A DNA stretch of 64,000 nt. Origin: Cyanidiococcus yangmingshanensis. Taxonomy: Eukaryota > Rhodophyta > Bangiophyceae > Cyanidiales > Cyanidiaceae. The notes beneath the pieces were generated by a model. That model had not been told where the DNA came from. It worked only from the letters and a program-made list of their open reading frames with translations, and did no database searches. The position numbers and the translations under genes are program-made. The stretch covers positions 310,001-374,000 of the forward strand of contig VWRR01000014.1 in the NCBI GenBank assembly GCA_013995675.1, given 5' to 3'. This document shows positions 1-10,001 of the stretch, piece by piece (within the stretch, counting starts at the first letter, position 1; every line of letters begins with the position of its first letter).

Positions 1-734
1 GGCCCTAGCAGACTCGGACGGGCCGATATCGCCCCCTCGGCAGCCATGGCTTGTAGGGCCTCCCACGTGCTGCGATACGGATATCGACCTGATTGCATGC
101 GAACTTTGACAGCCTCAAAAGGAGTTCCTACGAGCGCTCCCAGTGCACCCGAAGTGGCTCCAGCAAGTAGTTTCACTGCAATCGGTGCTGACGGTGTCGT
201 TGGCGATCCAGTGACAGACGTGCTGGGCTGTGCATGACCGCGGGTGTATTCGCCTACCAGAGAGGCATACCAATCCCGAATCGGTTGATAGAGTCCCAGC
301 CGCACACCCGAATACGTTAATGCTCGCCACAATGCTGCCTGGAGGCCTGACCACAACGCCAAAGGACCCTCGTCACGAATAATCACAAAGCCAGCATGAA
401 ACATTCCACGATATCGTGTTATTGGCCCTGTCTCTGTAGTTGCAGCAGCAGCAGCAGCGGTAGCACCCAGAATTTTGCCCTGATCAAGACGCTGCAGTTG
501 TAAACGGGCCTTGATCAAGTCGAAGGGGGCCGATATGCAGGTCGCTGTCCCGGCAGCAAACGAACCGACTGCCAACTGTGCTACAAGACCCGGCTTCGTT
601 CGTGAACGCTGCGGAGCCTGCGAATTGTCTTGCCCATCGCTGGAGTTACCCCTAGAGGTTCGAGCACTGTGTCCTTGAGTGTCTCGGCGATCGTACACCG
701 ATGGCGGGGCAGTCTCGGACCCGACAGCTGCCAT
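1..734 (-). CDS. Mitochondrial carrier (SLC25 family), 5' part; gene runs off the left edge
   Basis: The minus strand is open from the window edge up to an ATG at 734, so this is the N-terminal part of the protein and the C-terminal repeat lies outside. Two SLC25 signatures are visible. Repeat 1 has APFDLIKARLQ about 70 residues in, followed by YRGMFHAGFVIIRDEGPLAL and then RLGLYQPIRDWY. Repeat 2 has GTPFEAVKVRMQ. These are the P-x-[DE]-x-x-[KR] turns of the inner-membrane transporter fold. RLGLYQPIR resembles the dicarboxylate/oxoglutarate/uncoupling-protein branch, but the substrate cannot be named from half a protein. Residues 1-48 are polar and low in complexity. A short poly-Ala tract, encoded by GCN repeats near 437-460, lies between the first PFDLIK motif and YRG. 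The family identity is firm; the start at 734 is the only in-frame ATG before an upstream stop. Confidence 0.9.
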   Translation of the reverse strand, partial: MAAVGSETAPPSVYDRRDTQGHSARTSRGNSSDGQDNSQAPQRSRTKPGLVAQLAVGSFAAGTATCISAPFDLIKARLQLQRLDQGKILGATAAAAAATTETGPITRYRGMFHAGFVIIRDEGPLALWSGLQAALWRALTYSGVRLGLYQPIRDWYASLVGEYTRGHAQPSTSVTGSPTTPSAPIAVKLLAGATSGALGALVGTPFEAVKVRMQSGRYPYRSTWEALQAMAAEGAISARPSLLG

Positions 735-2246
735 CGCTAAGCGCCCTCGGACAGCGTACTTTGCAGTTTTGTTCAGGCGACCACACCCACAGCTCGCCTC
801 TTGACCCAATAAAAGATCTACGAGACGCGATCAGGTTCCAGAATCGACTGATTGAACCAAAAGGACAAGGCTTATTGGCAGGCGCCAGCAACGTAACCCA
901 GCTCGTTGTATAAGGGATGAAGAAGTGTCATTGGCTACGCCGCAGTGCTGTCTCGGTTTTCGACCAACAGGTTTATCGCTATCGACACCTCTAGGGCATT
1001 CCCCGCTGCATGACCTGGTGGAATGGACCTGATTTGACTCGGAAATAAACTGAGTTTCGCGGGTCATGACATGATTTGGATGTCATCCAAGCATGCAGGC
1101 AGACATTCCCGACGAAACCTTGAAGCCATATCGGTCACCACGTCCTGGTTTCAGAACGCAACCAGGTTGCCGAGACCTTCTGGAGCGTCTCTATTTCCAA
1201 GTCCCATGCTCGTCTTCATCGAGCCAAGGTTGCTCTGGATATAAATTTCAAGCCAAAGTTGCGCCGATGAAGCCATATGCCAGGGTACGCTACCGTCTGC
1301 CAAGACGCATCGAGTCGTTTGAAACAGCCAACGCTGCGCCGCTGATATGGTGTGCCTCAGGCGCGAGCCAGCTGGAGTCAGGGACACTCTCGAGTGCATT
1401 ATCCTTGTCATTCATTGGTCTCATTCGATTGATTGCATCATGCACAATACGCAAGCGTTCCCGTCTGGCCATTTCCGGAACCTCTCTTACCAGTTGCTGA
1501 CAAAAACAGCGAACGCGATCCAGACACCCGTGCCGTACCAGGCCCTATGCGCTCTCCGCTGATCGGTTCCCCTCTCGCTGCTGTATGCATTCCTTGTCAT
1601 GGAATGAAATGATCAGCTTTCATGACCGTAACTCCAACGGAAGCCGGACGCTTGGCTCTGGAGACTCGCCGAAGAGGACTTTGATCAAGTCGAACGCGTT
1701 CCAGGTTCGATGCACGGTTACTGCTGCTGTTGCTGCTGCTGCGGCTGGGTTGCACAGAACGTTCTTCGTCCTCTCGTTGTCTTTCGGTCCCTGAAGCTGT
1801 CGTTGTGGCATACTTATGGCCCATGTCTTCGAGATCGAAGAGCTGGGACGCTCAGACGACACGACCGCACGAACTCATCCTAGGTTCCAATTTTGTTTCG
1901 GAAAGTATATCTGAGAGAGGGCATGACCTGCCAGGCTCTTGGAGATGGCGTTTTTCTCCGTTACTGAGTTTCAGTACACAGCGTTGTCGGTTTGTCCAAA
2001 AAAGGCGGGCGACCGCAAGTCCAGGGCAGCGCTCGTATATGGTCAACGGGTTTTCTTATTCTGGCACGAGCGAGAGCGAGTCACGTCTCTGACTCTACGA
2101 GTGTCTCTTGCATAGCGTCGATAGCAACTGACGCGTCCAGTTACTCGAGTCGGCGGTTTCTGTACTGCTTGTCGCAGAAAAGTGCTTCGAGGACACGAAC
2201 GATTCCGCTGTACTGTCGAGAAGCGGAAACTCGATAGGACGTTTCG
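735..2246. other. Intergenic stretch without a confident gene
   Basis: This lies between the divergent carrier (-) and carboxypeptidase (+), so it should hold both promoters. Only short, mutually overlapping frames are present. A GCN-repeat tract around 1718-1745 gives a poly-Ala stretch on the minus strand. One minus-strand open segment (1290-1544) has plausible protein composition and is listed separately. I see no RNA gene and no repeat family. Confidence 0.5.
1290..1544 (-). other. Possible small coding segment, unrecognised
   Basis: The minus-strand frame is open from a stop at 1545-1547 down to a TAG at 1290-1292. It reads as an amphipathic, Arg-rich helix (QQLVREVPEMARRERLRIVH) followed by a polar tail. 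The first ATG is at 1472, which leaves only 60 codons. The segment upstream of that ATG also looks protein-like, so a 5' exon or a frame change might exist. The spacing L-V-R-E...RRERLR vaguely recalls LYR-motif mitochondrial proteins, but the LYR triplet itself is absent. I do not assign a function, and it could be chance. Confidence 0.18.
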
Positions 2247-4807
2247 ATGCAACCTTTGAAACGGCGCTCGAGACTTGAGCCGTCGGGCAGAGGGCGTGAC
2301 GCAACCGCGTGGTGGGTTCTCCTCATCCTCGTGGTGCTGATGCTTCAGAAACCAGATTGGCAACCGCTTTCTTCCGTTTCGGCACACCGTGGACAACCAA
2401 CGGTTTCAAGTGCTTTGAAGGAGTCTGCTGGGCAGAGCAAGTCGCAGCTAGGCTTGAATATGACGCTGCCAGTCGGGTGGAAACGCTTCCGATACCATAC
2501 CTATTCTAGTATGGTTATTACGCTCGCACGCTTAGCCTACGAGTATCCGGAGGTTGCTCGAGTGTACACTACCCAAGCAGAGTACAACCTAGCGGCTGCA
2601 GGAGAGTCCTGTATCATTGATATGAATCAGCCCATGAGCCAGGAGGCCCTCATGGGTCTGAACGAACGAGCGCGTCCTGGCAGTACAACGTCGTATCGAT
2701 GACCTTCGCCAACTCGATGGCCTGCCGATCAACGCTTGTCGTGTCTGGGTCATCGACATCACTGATCGATCAGCAGGAGTCGAATCGAGTATCGGCGCTC
2801 AGACAGATCGACCGCAGATCCTCATTTCAGGAGCACTACATGGCGATGAGCGAATCGGGCCAACTGCCGTGACCGAACTGGCCGCTGTACTGGTTGAGGC
2901 AGGTTTCTTCCCCAGGTCTGGACGAACCGCAGAGAAAGCCCATCGACAAGCGTCAAGCGAAACAACAGCGTCGATCTTTGGTACCGATACCAAGGCCATC
3001 GCCTCTTGGCTGCACTACTTGGTCCAACATCGCCGAATAACCATTGTTCCAGCCGCGAATGCGGTAGGCTTTGCCCAAGGGGAGCGTACCGAGCTCGGCG
3101 TGGACCCCAACCGAGACTTTCCCTGGAATCAGGCCAGCCCACTAGAATGTATGCAAAGTATTGCGGCTCGTTCAATCCATGAGCTGGTGTTGGCGAACAC
3201 CTACCAGCTACTGCTTACTTTTCACGGTGGGACAACCGTCATCGGTTACGAATGGGGCGACATGGTCCACTGCCCGGAACAACATGATTGTCAACGGAAT
3301 GCACCAGCACCGGATATTGTTAGTATGCAGACGATAGCGTTTGCATTGCGTTCTCATGCAGGCGCGGGCACGCACTATGGTACTCGACCATTCGAGATTG
3401 GGACCATGGGCGATACTGTCTATCCGGTCGCTGGCGGGATGGAAGACTGGGCGTACGGTGCTTCTGTGTTAGCGAGTCAGCAGAACCTTGTCACTGCTTG
3501 CAAACCGAATACTTTTGGTGGCTATGACCCGTCAAAGACGCTCGCGGTCCGTGGCCAAGCTGCAGCTCGAATGATTGCGCTCCTTGTCGAAACTGCTGAC
3601 GAGAAGCAACCTCCGGAAGATCGGCTGGGGGCTCGGCAGATCCCCAAGGCATCCTCCTACCTGCTGGCGAGCGGATGTGCGTCTTCTCTCGGAGAGACAA
3701 GCGCATCATGAAAATAGCGCTGACCTAGACACAGGCACGCTTGTTGAAGGCCACGTTTGGCGGAATGTTCGTCTGTCACTACAAGCGATCGATATTCTGG
3801 AGCCGTATGCTTGAGTTCACCCGCTTTCCAAGCAATGAGGACGGCAATCATGCAAACACCTCTGCATCCTTGAACAAGGCATGTTGGCGTATCGGTGGCT
3901 CCTATCGTGTCTTCGAGACCCAACTGGAAGCGTGGCGAGACCGCACTGCAGCTGGGATCGACCAGAGTCATCCCCGGTCGAAACCTATCTATCGTAGTCG
4001 CCTCTTTCGGGATGAGCATTTGGAGCAGATTCCGGGCTATCCAGCAGTCCGTTTGGGCCAGAGCACACGGTGGTCCCTGGATGGAAATGGTGGTCAGGAA
4101 TACTGTGTGACCTTGGATGACTTGATGCCGTCAACGAAGCGCACATCCGCGGAGCTGGCGTGGTTCCTGCGCGTGCGCCTCCAGGCCGACCTCGACTGGG
4201 GACAGACGCCCGCACCCGAGTTTGAAACCCTCCCTCCGAACACACCACCGTGGAGTCACCTGGCACGACTTCGGACGGACATTACTCGATCGTCTGTGAA
4301 GGAGTCGCCAGACGCTCGAAAGGAACCAGAGGCGCGCTCTGCGACAGCCAAGAACTGGTATTCAGTTGGGCTTCACTGTCGCGTTCTCGGCGGGGGTCTC
4401 TCGGGGACGTCCCACCAGTGGCTGTGTAGACGCGTGACCCGCTCCAGTGCCACAAGTGCAATGTCAGGCTGGACGAAGCTTCTCGTGGCAGTCTCGATTT
4501 TTCTTCTAGCGCCTGGCTCTTTTCCGCTGCTGCTCTTCGTTGCGTTTTTCGTCTGGCGCCTGGTTCGTGGCGAGTCCGTTCACCCGCCCTGGTGTGGTAC
4601 GAAGCGCGACAACGCGTTCGGTTTTGGATAGATGGACTGGGAGCGCTGGGAACCGGGGGGCGAGGACTCAACCTAGCGCGACCGGCAGCGAGTCATGCCA
4701 GTGCCGTCGAGCTTGAGGAGACGAAGCGCCGCATGTTGACACCATTGCCTGACAAAGACCGAGACACCAACATTCCTATCCATGAGGATATTGAAGCATC
4801 AGCATGA
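2247..4807 (+). CDS. Membrane-anchored M14 zinc carboxypeptidase, read across frame changes
   Basis: The ATG is at 2247. Residues about 22-36 form a hydrophobic signal anchor. The M14 entry region (YHTYSSMVITLARLAYEYPE) follows, then the catalytic domain. Zinc ligands are visible as HGDE (His 2839-2841, Glu 2848-2850) and FHGG (His 3223-3225). The substrate-binding VDPNRDFP and GGMEDWAYG motifs are present. After ACKPNTFGGYDP and LLVETADEK comes a C-terminal domain (LVEGHVWRNVRLSLQAIDIL, then ACWRIGGSYRVFETQ). A membrane helix near 4480-4565 and a cytosolic tail follow. The frame changes near 2.66, 3.70, 3.82 and 4.60 kb; homologous blocks continue across each point, so I read one gene of roughly 840 residues. 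The ORF ending at 4631 would be the alternative C-terminus. It is probably a secretory-pathway or surface exopeptidase with the active domain outside the cytosol; the substrate is unknown. The classical catalytic Glu is not obvious and may be the one in LLVETAD. Confidence 0.8.
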
Positions 4808-5737
4808 CCCGAAACAATGCGCGCACTTGCTCGCTGAATCAATCTACGATACGAAGGAGCGTTGGCGGATGCGCAAAAGGACCGTTTTACACGATACAAC
4901 CGGAACAGGATGATTCCCGAAGCATGTCTCGTGGACACACAGAGATCTATCGATCGCTCAACGCGTTCCGCTCAAGACGGACCGGAGACTGGCTCCCTAC
5001 CGACCAGCGTCAACGCGACGCCTCCATCATTAACAATGCCTCCATGTCAGCCGTATATCAGAGGATCTCGAATACAGAGCCAACCTTGTCTTGGTGACTC
5101 CCGCCGCGACCATCGATCCAGGGAGCGAAGACGGACGCTGCACGCATGCCGCCGCCCCGAAATCAACGCATCGATTGCACGCACAGCACCTGTACAAATC
5201 AGCATAAAATGGAACTCTTGCCTGTTTCGTGGGCGACCTCGTCTTGCCTATCGTCATGGTTAAGCGCCATCGACCTTGGCATACGCGTACCGAGAGTGAG
5301 GAGTTCAATCCACGAATGCGTGCGCACGTCACATCGACATCAACGCACCGTCACTGATCGAAAGCACGCATAGAACCAGGAGCGTTTCGAATGATGGAGC
5401 GAATGTGTGAATCCCGCCTCTGGGCAGCAGCCAAGCGAGAACGCCACCCCGCCTCGATCGAGATGCGCACGCATGGTGATGGCCATCGGGAAGCGTGTGA
5501 CACGTCACACCGCTCGATTCCGTTTCAACGAGGATCGCGCGCTGGCGTGTCGCCCTGTCGCGGGGCAGTCGCAGCACCGACAGCCCTGTCGCGAGTCGAA
5601 CGATATCGACGCCTGCTAGCGCTGTACCGTCTGGTGTGTAGCGACTCGTCGCGCGCCTTGTCGAGACTTGTTTTGGTATTCAGGAGCCTGTGTTTGAACT
5701 AGTTTGTCAGCGTTGTGCTTGCTTGTTGATTGTCGTC
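4808..5737. other. Intergenic, promoter side of the R-SNARE gene
   Basis: Only Ser/Arg-rich short frames typical of shadow translation are seen on both strands. No conserved motif, repeat or RNA gene was recognised. Confidence 0.5.
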
Positions 5738-6496
5738 ATGGGGGACAAGGTTCCAGCCACGACGAGTGAGAACGTACCCAACTTACTTTATTGTGCGATT
5801 TGTCGCTGGGAAGACCGGGTGGTGTTGGCGCGATATGCGGCTCCACGCGCTGGTGTTGCGCTCGCGGAGACTGGCGCCAGCACTGCTGCCTTTGGGGAGA
5901 CTCTGATACGCATCCTTCAATCAAAAAAGATTGCGGAACATAAGCGTTTGACGATTGAAGAGAAACAGCTGGGTATGATACACTACGACAACGATGGCAC
6001 GTGCATGTACGTGGTGTTTTCCCGGGCGTCGTATCCACAGCGTCTTGCTTTCCAGTTCCTTAGTGAGCTGCGGGCAGAGTTTCTGCGAACGGTGGGCAAC
6101 CGAGCGGAGGATGTTGCGACAGCGTCGGAGAATGGGCTGACGAAACTATGTCGTCCGCTGATGAGCGAACTGTGCACGCTGTACGATAAACCGTCGGGTC
6201 TGGATAAAATGTCGCGAATCAGGATGCAGGTGGAGGAGGTCAAGGGTCATATGCAGAACAATATTCAGGAGGTAATGAAGAACACCGATGACCTGGAGCA
6301 GCTGCAGACCCAGTCGGAGGGTTTGCGCGGCGAGGCCAGCGCATTTCATCGCTCAGCGGGCACGGTTGAGCGCAAGTACTGGTGGAAGAATGCGCGAATG
6401 ATCTGCGTGATTGCGGTCATCGTCATCCTGATCATTGTTGCTATCATCGTGCCTATTGTCCTGACAAGAAACAACAGTTCGTCGGGTACAGGCTGA
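5738..6496 (+). CDS. Longin-domain R-SNARE (VAMP7/VAMP72-like)
   Basis: The protein has 252 residues. An upstream in-frame GTG exists at 5690, but the first ATG (5738) places the longin fold correctly (NLLYCAICRWEDRVVLARY from residue 15). Order: longin domain about 12-130, R-SNARE coiled coil about 157-216, the juxtamembrane ERKYWWKNARM, a single C-terminal membrane span about 221-243, and a short polar end. The SNARE motif aligns without gaps to VAMP2 and VAMP7 (VEEVKGHMQNNIQEVMKNTDD). In that alignment the zero-layer position, Arg in nearly all R-SNAREs, is Asn182 (codon AAC). It should sit on a vesicle or endolysosomal/secretory membrane and pair with Q-SNAREs. KYWWKN is the usual VAMP signature next to the membrane, so family membership is secure despite the unusual centre. 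Confidence 0.92.
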   Translation: MGDKVPATTSENVPNLLYCAICRWEDRVVLARYAAPRAGVALAETGASTAAFGETLIRILQSKKIAEHKRLTIEEKQLGMIHYDNDGTCMYVVFSRASYPQRLAFQFLSELRAEFLRTVGNRAEDVATASENGLTKLCRPLMSELCTLYDKPSGLDKMSRIRMQVEEVKGHMQNNIQEVMKNTDDLEQLQTQSEGLRGEASAFHRSAGTVERKYWWKNARMICVIAVIVILIIVAIIVPIVLTRNNSSSGTG

Positions 6497-7177
6497 ACGG
6501 AACGAGCGACCGAACGACTGGATGTCTGCGATGTCACCGCAGGGTCGCACACCTGCATCTTTGGTGGCGTTGACTGACCCGATGGAGGGGGCACCACCGC
6601 TCTAGAGAGAGCGGTGCGTAACAAGGGAACCGAAAAAGCGTGCCGAGGTCTATCCCGACGCCAAGGACGCGGTCACTTGGCCGAGCGGGGGTGGCGTTTT
6701 CGAGGCGATCGACGCGCATGGATACGCTTCCCCTGTTCGGAATCGGTCGGTGACAAGCGGTCCGAAAGAATGAGATAACATTTTTTGGTTTTTGGGAACC
6801 GGAGTGACGCTCCAGTGAACCGACCAGACTTGACCGTCCGGGAAGAACGAAACATCGGATGTGGCGAGAAACCGCATCACATGGTTGTAGTCTCGCGCCT
6901 CGTGTCGTGCGAACGATGGTTGCTGGCGTTCATCAACGATGTCTGAACTTGCACCTGCATAACGCACGATTCGCGCATAGATCCAAAAGCGTACACATCG
7001 TATCGACTGGGATCATGGTTTGCACTAGAGATGGATCTCCATGCTCGTCCTGTATGCTTATCAATCGAAGCCATGGGTCGGAACCTCGTGCATTTACCAC
7101 AAGACACGCTGACGACGACTCGCTGTGGCACGGGGACGAGCCCCGCCACCAATCCTTTACAAACACGAACAATGTTT
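6497..7177. other. Convergent intergenic region
   Basis: This lies between the stops of the R-SNARE (+) and the phosphatase (-). Only short overlapping frames are present; nothing recognised. Confidence 0.5.
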
Positions 7178-7954
7178 CTAGAATACCGCTTGCGCTAGCG
7201 ATCCCCAAGTATCGTTGATACGAACGATTGTCCAGGTACCCAGCGAAGACGCCTTGGTGACGGAGGCCTCCTCCCGTGGCTGTGGCTCAAGCCAGAGCTC
7301 CACCATAGCGCCATTATCCACTTGGATCTGTCCGGTAAAGTGCGGCGAAGCATCGAGAACACTTCGCACCAGGCACTTGCATACATATCCATGCGTAAAT
7401 ACGAGCACAAGCACATCGATTTGTTCCACTCCGTCGCGTCGCTGGAGTTGCAGCTGCTTCACGCGCTGCATCATTGCAAGGATAGCGCGCAAAGCACGTT
7501 GTTCAACGTCGCGCTGGGCCTCCCCACCAGGTGCTCGAAACTCATACGGGTTCCGCGCCATCGCCTGGAGCGTCTCCGGGGTATACACCTCACTCCGCAA
7601 TGCATCTTCCCAGAGACCTTGATTAATCTCCGCGAGATCATCAATTTGCGCTAACTCCAGCGGCCAAGAGACCTCGGCGAGAGCCAACCGCGCCGTCTGC
7701 TGTGCTCGCGTCAGCGGCGATGTGAATGCCACCGGAGAGAGATACAGCGGTCGTTGCACCACATCATCGACTTTCCTATCCTGTCCCAGCAACGCTTGGA
7801 GGCGTCGAGCGATTCCTTGTCCAAGCAGACGAGCCTGGCGCTCGCCACGCTCAGTCAGACGAGCGGCCTCGGAGCGACCGGCGATTCGCCAGCGCTCTTG
7901 AACGTTCGCCTCTGACTCGGTATGACGAATGAAGAACCATCGAAAGCGAATCAT
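7178..7954 (-). CDS. Histidine phosphatase, phosphoglycerate mutase-like
   Basis: The protein has 258 residues, with an ATG at 7954 directly in front of the fold. The phospho-acceptor box is IRHTESEAN (His11). SPLTRAQQTARLAL carries the second conserved Arg. EINQGLWEDAL supplies the acid/base region, PGGEAQRDVEQRAL follows, and VFTHGYVCKCLV carries the C-terminal catalytic His. The length matches single-domain branch-1 enzymes of the family. Such enzymes act on small phosphorylated metabolites or proteins; 2,3-bisphosphate-dependent mutase activity cannot be told from plain phosphatase activity here. The protein is probably cytosolic, as no targeting peptide is visible. It is divergent from RanBP1 with 234 bp between the start codons. 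Confidence 0.9.
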   Translation of the reverse strand: MIRFRWFFIRHTESEANVQERWRIAGRSEAARLTERGERQARLLGQGIARRLQALLGQDRKVDDVVQRPLYLSPVAFTSPLTRAQQTARLALAEVSWPLELAQIDDLAEINQGLWEDALRSEVYTPETLQAMARNPYEFRAPGGEAQRDVEQRALRAILAMMQRVKQLQLQRRDGVEQIDVLVLVFTHGYVCKCLVRSVLDASPHFTGQIQVDNGAMVELWLEPQPREEASVTKASSLGTWTIVRINDTWGSLAQAVF

Positions 7955-8188
7955 GACCTATAACGATCCAGCAGCTCGTTCATCGGTGTTTCACGTCAAC
8001 CATCAGAGTCAGACTCGACCGTCGTCCTCGGTGCTCCGTCCCGAACCCTGACTTGATGTTTGGAGCGGCGCAGCCGCGGCAGTGCCGCTTGGACTTGCTT
8101 CGCAGCGCGTTGCAAGTTGGACCGTTCGATCGACCTTTATCGACGATCGAGTCGCCAATCATCATCCTTCTAAAAGCCGTCTCCAGTA
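7955..8188. promoter_or_regulatory. Shared divergent promoter region (inferred)
   Basis: These 234 bp separate the start codons of the histidine phosphatase (-) and RanBP1 (+), so both promoters must lie here or overlap the coding ends. No specific element was identified; this is inference from gene layout only. Confidence 0.45.
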
Positions 8189-8950
8189 ATGAGTCATCAA
8201 CAGGAGGACACGTCTCATACGGAAGCGAGTATCGCTCCACGAGACGAGGAATCGACGACGAGTCACCGCGCAGGGCGAGCAGAAGAGAAACCCGAGCCGA
8301 GCGAAAGCGCACCGACTGGCTTTCGGTTCGTTCTTCCAGTTGCAGGAAAGACAAGTACAGTCACCAGTGATCAACAGGGCAGTGCTGCTGCATCGGGAGT
8401 GAAATCGGTGTTCGCTGCAGAGGGTGAACGCGATGATCACGACCAAGGCGGCGACACCAACGACGCCCTGGGTGAGGAGGACGCCTCGGTGTCGGACTGG
8501 AAGCCTCTGGTACAGTTGGATTTGGTACAGATCAAGAGCGGTGAGGAAGATGAGGAGATTCTCGCCAAGTTTCGGGCGAAGCTGTATCGTTTCGATAAGG
8601 CGATGCGGGAGTGGAAAGAGCGAGGAACTGGTGAGATCAAGTTCCTAAGACATCAGACGACAGGGCGCGTGCGTTTACTCATGCGACGACAGCAGACGCT
8701 GAAGATTTGTGCGAATCACTACCTCTTACCTGAGATGCGGTTGGAGGAAAACATGGGTTCGGATCGTTCCTGGGTCTGGACGGCCATCGACTATGCCGAC
8801 GAGGAACGAGACGAGGCGGTGCTGGCGATTCGTTTCAAAGACTCTGAGACGGCGACACGTTTTCATGAAACTTTTGAAAAACTGCGTAAGCAGATGGCTG
8901 CATTACTTGCATCAGAAAAGACATCGACAAAACCGTCAAGTGATCATTGA
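8189..8950 (+). CDS. RANBP1: Ran-binding protein 1 (RanBD domain)
   Basis: The protein has 253 residues and an ATG at 8189. Residues 1-95 are an acidic, Ser/Thr-rich leader. A single Ran-binding domain follows from DWKPLVQLDLVQIKSGEEDE to the end. It contains the family blocks LYRFDKAMREWKERGTGEIK, FLRHQTTGRVRLLMRRQQTL, KICANHYLLPEM and SWVWTAIDYAD. RanBP1 binds Ran-GTP in the cytosol and stimulates RanGAP to disassemble export complexes and release importins. The acidic leader is longer than usual, which may only reflect lineage variation. Together with Nup155 at 10.5-15.2 kb it makes two nuclear-transport genes close by, with no sign of co-regulation. Confidence 0.95.
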   Translation: MSHQQEDTSHTEASIAPRDEESTTSHRAGRAEEKPEPSESAPTGFRFVLPVAGKTSTVTSDQQGSAAASGVKSVFAAEGERDDHDQGGDTNDALGEEDASVSDWKPLVQLDLVQIKSGEEDEEILAKFRAKLYRFDKAMREWKERGTGEIKFLRHQTTGRVRLLMRRQQTLKICANHYLLPEMRLEENMGSDRSWVWTAIDYADEERDEAVLAIRFKDSETATRFHETFEKLRKQMAALLASEKTSTKPSSDH

Positions 8951-10001
8951 GATTCGGGTTGCCGGTGAGCAAACGAGTCTCGGCCCGGCCACAGTATGAA
9001 CAAGGCCTGGGCGACGATGCGAATCCGGATCATTTGCACATACACCAGACTCATGGTCGTGTCCACCGTAACCGCACGGGATAGGTCAAGCGCGGCTGCA
9101 GTGACCTGCGCTCCTAGGAGCCACTCTGTGAACAAGCCTGGAAGCAGCTGATTCGCCCAACCGACGATCTGATTGCTCTACAAGGGCGGTCCCGTTGGAA
9201 TCTCCTTCGACGCGCGTGCCATGAGCAGAAAGCCAAGCACAGACAGGGACGCTATGCGACCCGGCTCGCAGTTGTCCATCCCCTTCGAGCAGTTTCGAAG
9301 CACTGTTGTGCGTGAACCGAGGCATACGAACAAGTGTTCCTGCTCATGGCCACCGAAATGCCTCTGTTTGATCTCGGAAGCAGATTCAGCTCATTGACCT
9401 GGGCACATGCTTGGTTGCCGACTGCTTCATCAGGTTTCTTTCGTGGCCTGAGTTTCTCCAGCGCTCGGCCAGTCTGATGTAAGGCGTGCCTCCGAGGACA
9501 GCGATCAACCGTCAGGGATCATGAACAGGCGACTAGACACGGGTCATGGCTTGGGAGAATCTGCTCCAGTTGCATCATACGCTTGCCCTGTGATGATCAA
9601 TGATCGTTCTTCGAATAGAATGCTTTGTCTCTGGCGATGTCGCATTCCTAAAAATCCTAAAAACGATGGACCACGTAGCACGCTCTCCTTCTAGTGCGGC
9701 ATATCATCGATGGTGAACTCGACTCGTGCTGCATCGAAATCAGATTGGATTCGAGGAGGTTTCCGACAGTTCAGCATCCTCTCCGTTGTCCAGTGAAACG
9801 GGATCGTTGTCTGCACGAAAGAATCTTGAGCGAACGAATGCTAGTCGAGTCTTCCGTCTCATGTCGAGGGCACACCTAGCTGTATTTCGTGGATACCTAC
9901 GGAATTTTGGTTTACGACGATGAATCTGATCCCTGAGCGGGTACGGAGAAGCCACATCACTGCTCTCGTCCAGCTCGGGGCTCCATTCTGCAACCGTTCA
10001 G
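8951..10001. other. Intergenic region with a possibly decayed minus-strand reading frame
   Basis: No confident gene was found. On the minus strand the frame from 9390 down to about 8944 reads as protein-like apart from one in-frame TAG at 9178-9180. A hydrophobic block (SLSVLGFLLMARASKEIPTG) precedes the stop, and two hydrophobic stretches follow it near 9080-9130 and 8985-9040. No family could be named. The rest of the interval shows only short frames. The right end abuts the tandem array. Confidence 0.35.

Noticed and set aside
1675-1700. A second AFDLIK-like reading on the minus strand, resembling the carrier motif PFDLIK
   Set aside because: Only about 14 nucleotides are shared with the carrier gene and none of the other carrier motifs follow; probably coincidence rather than a duplicated carrier.
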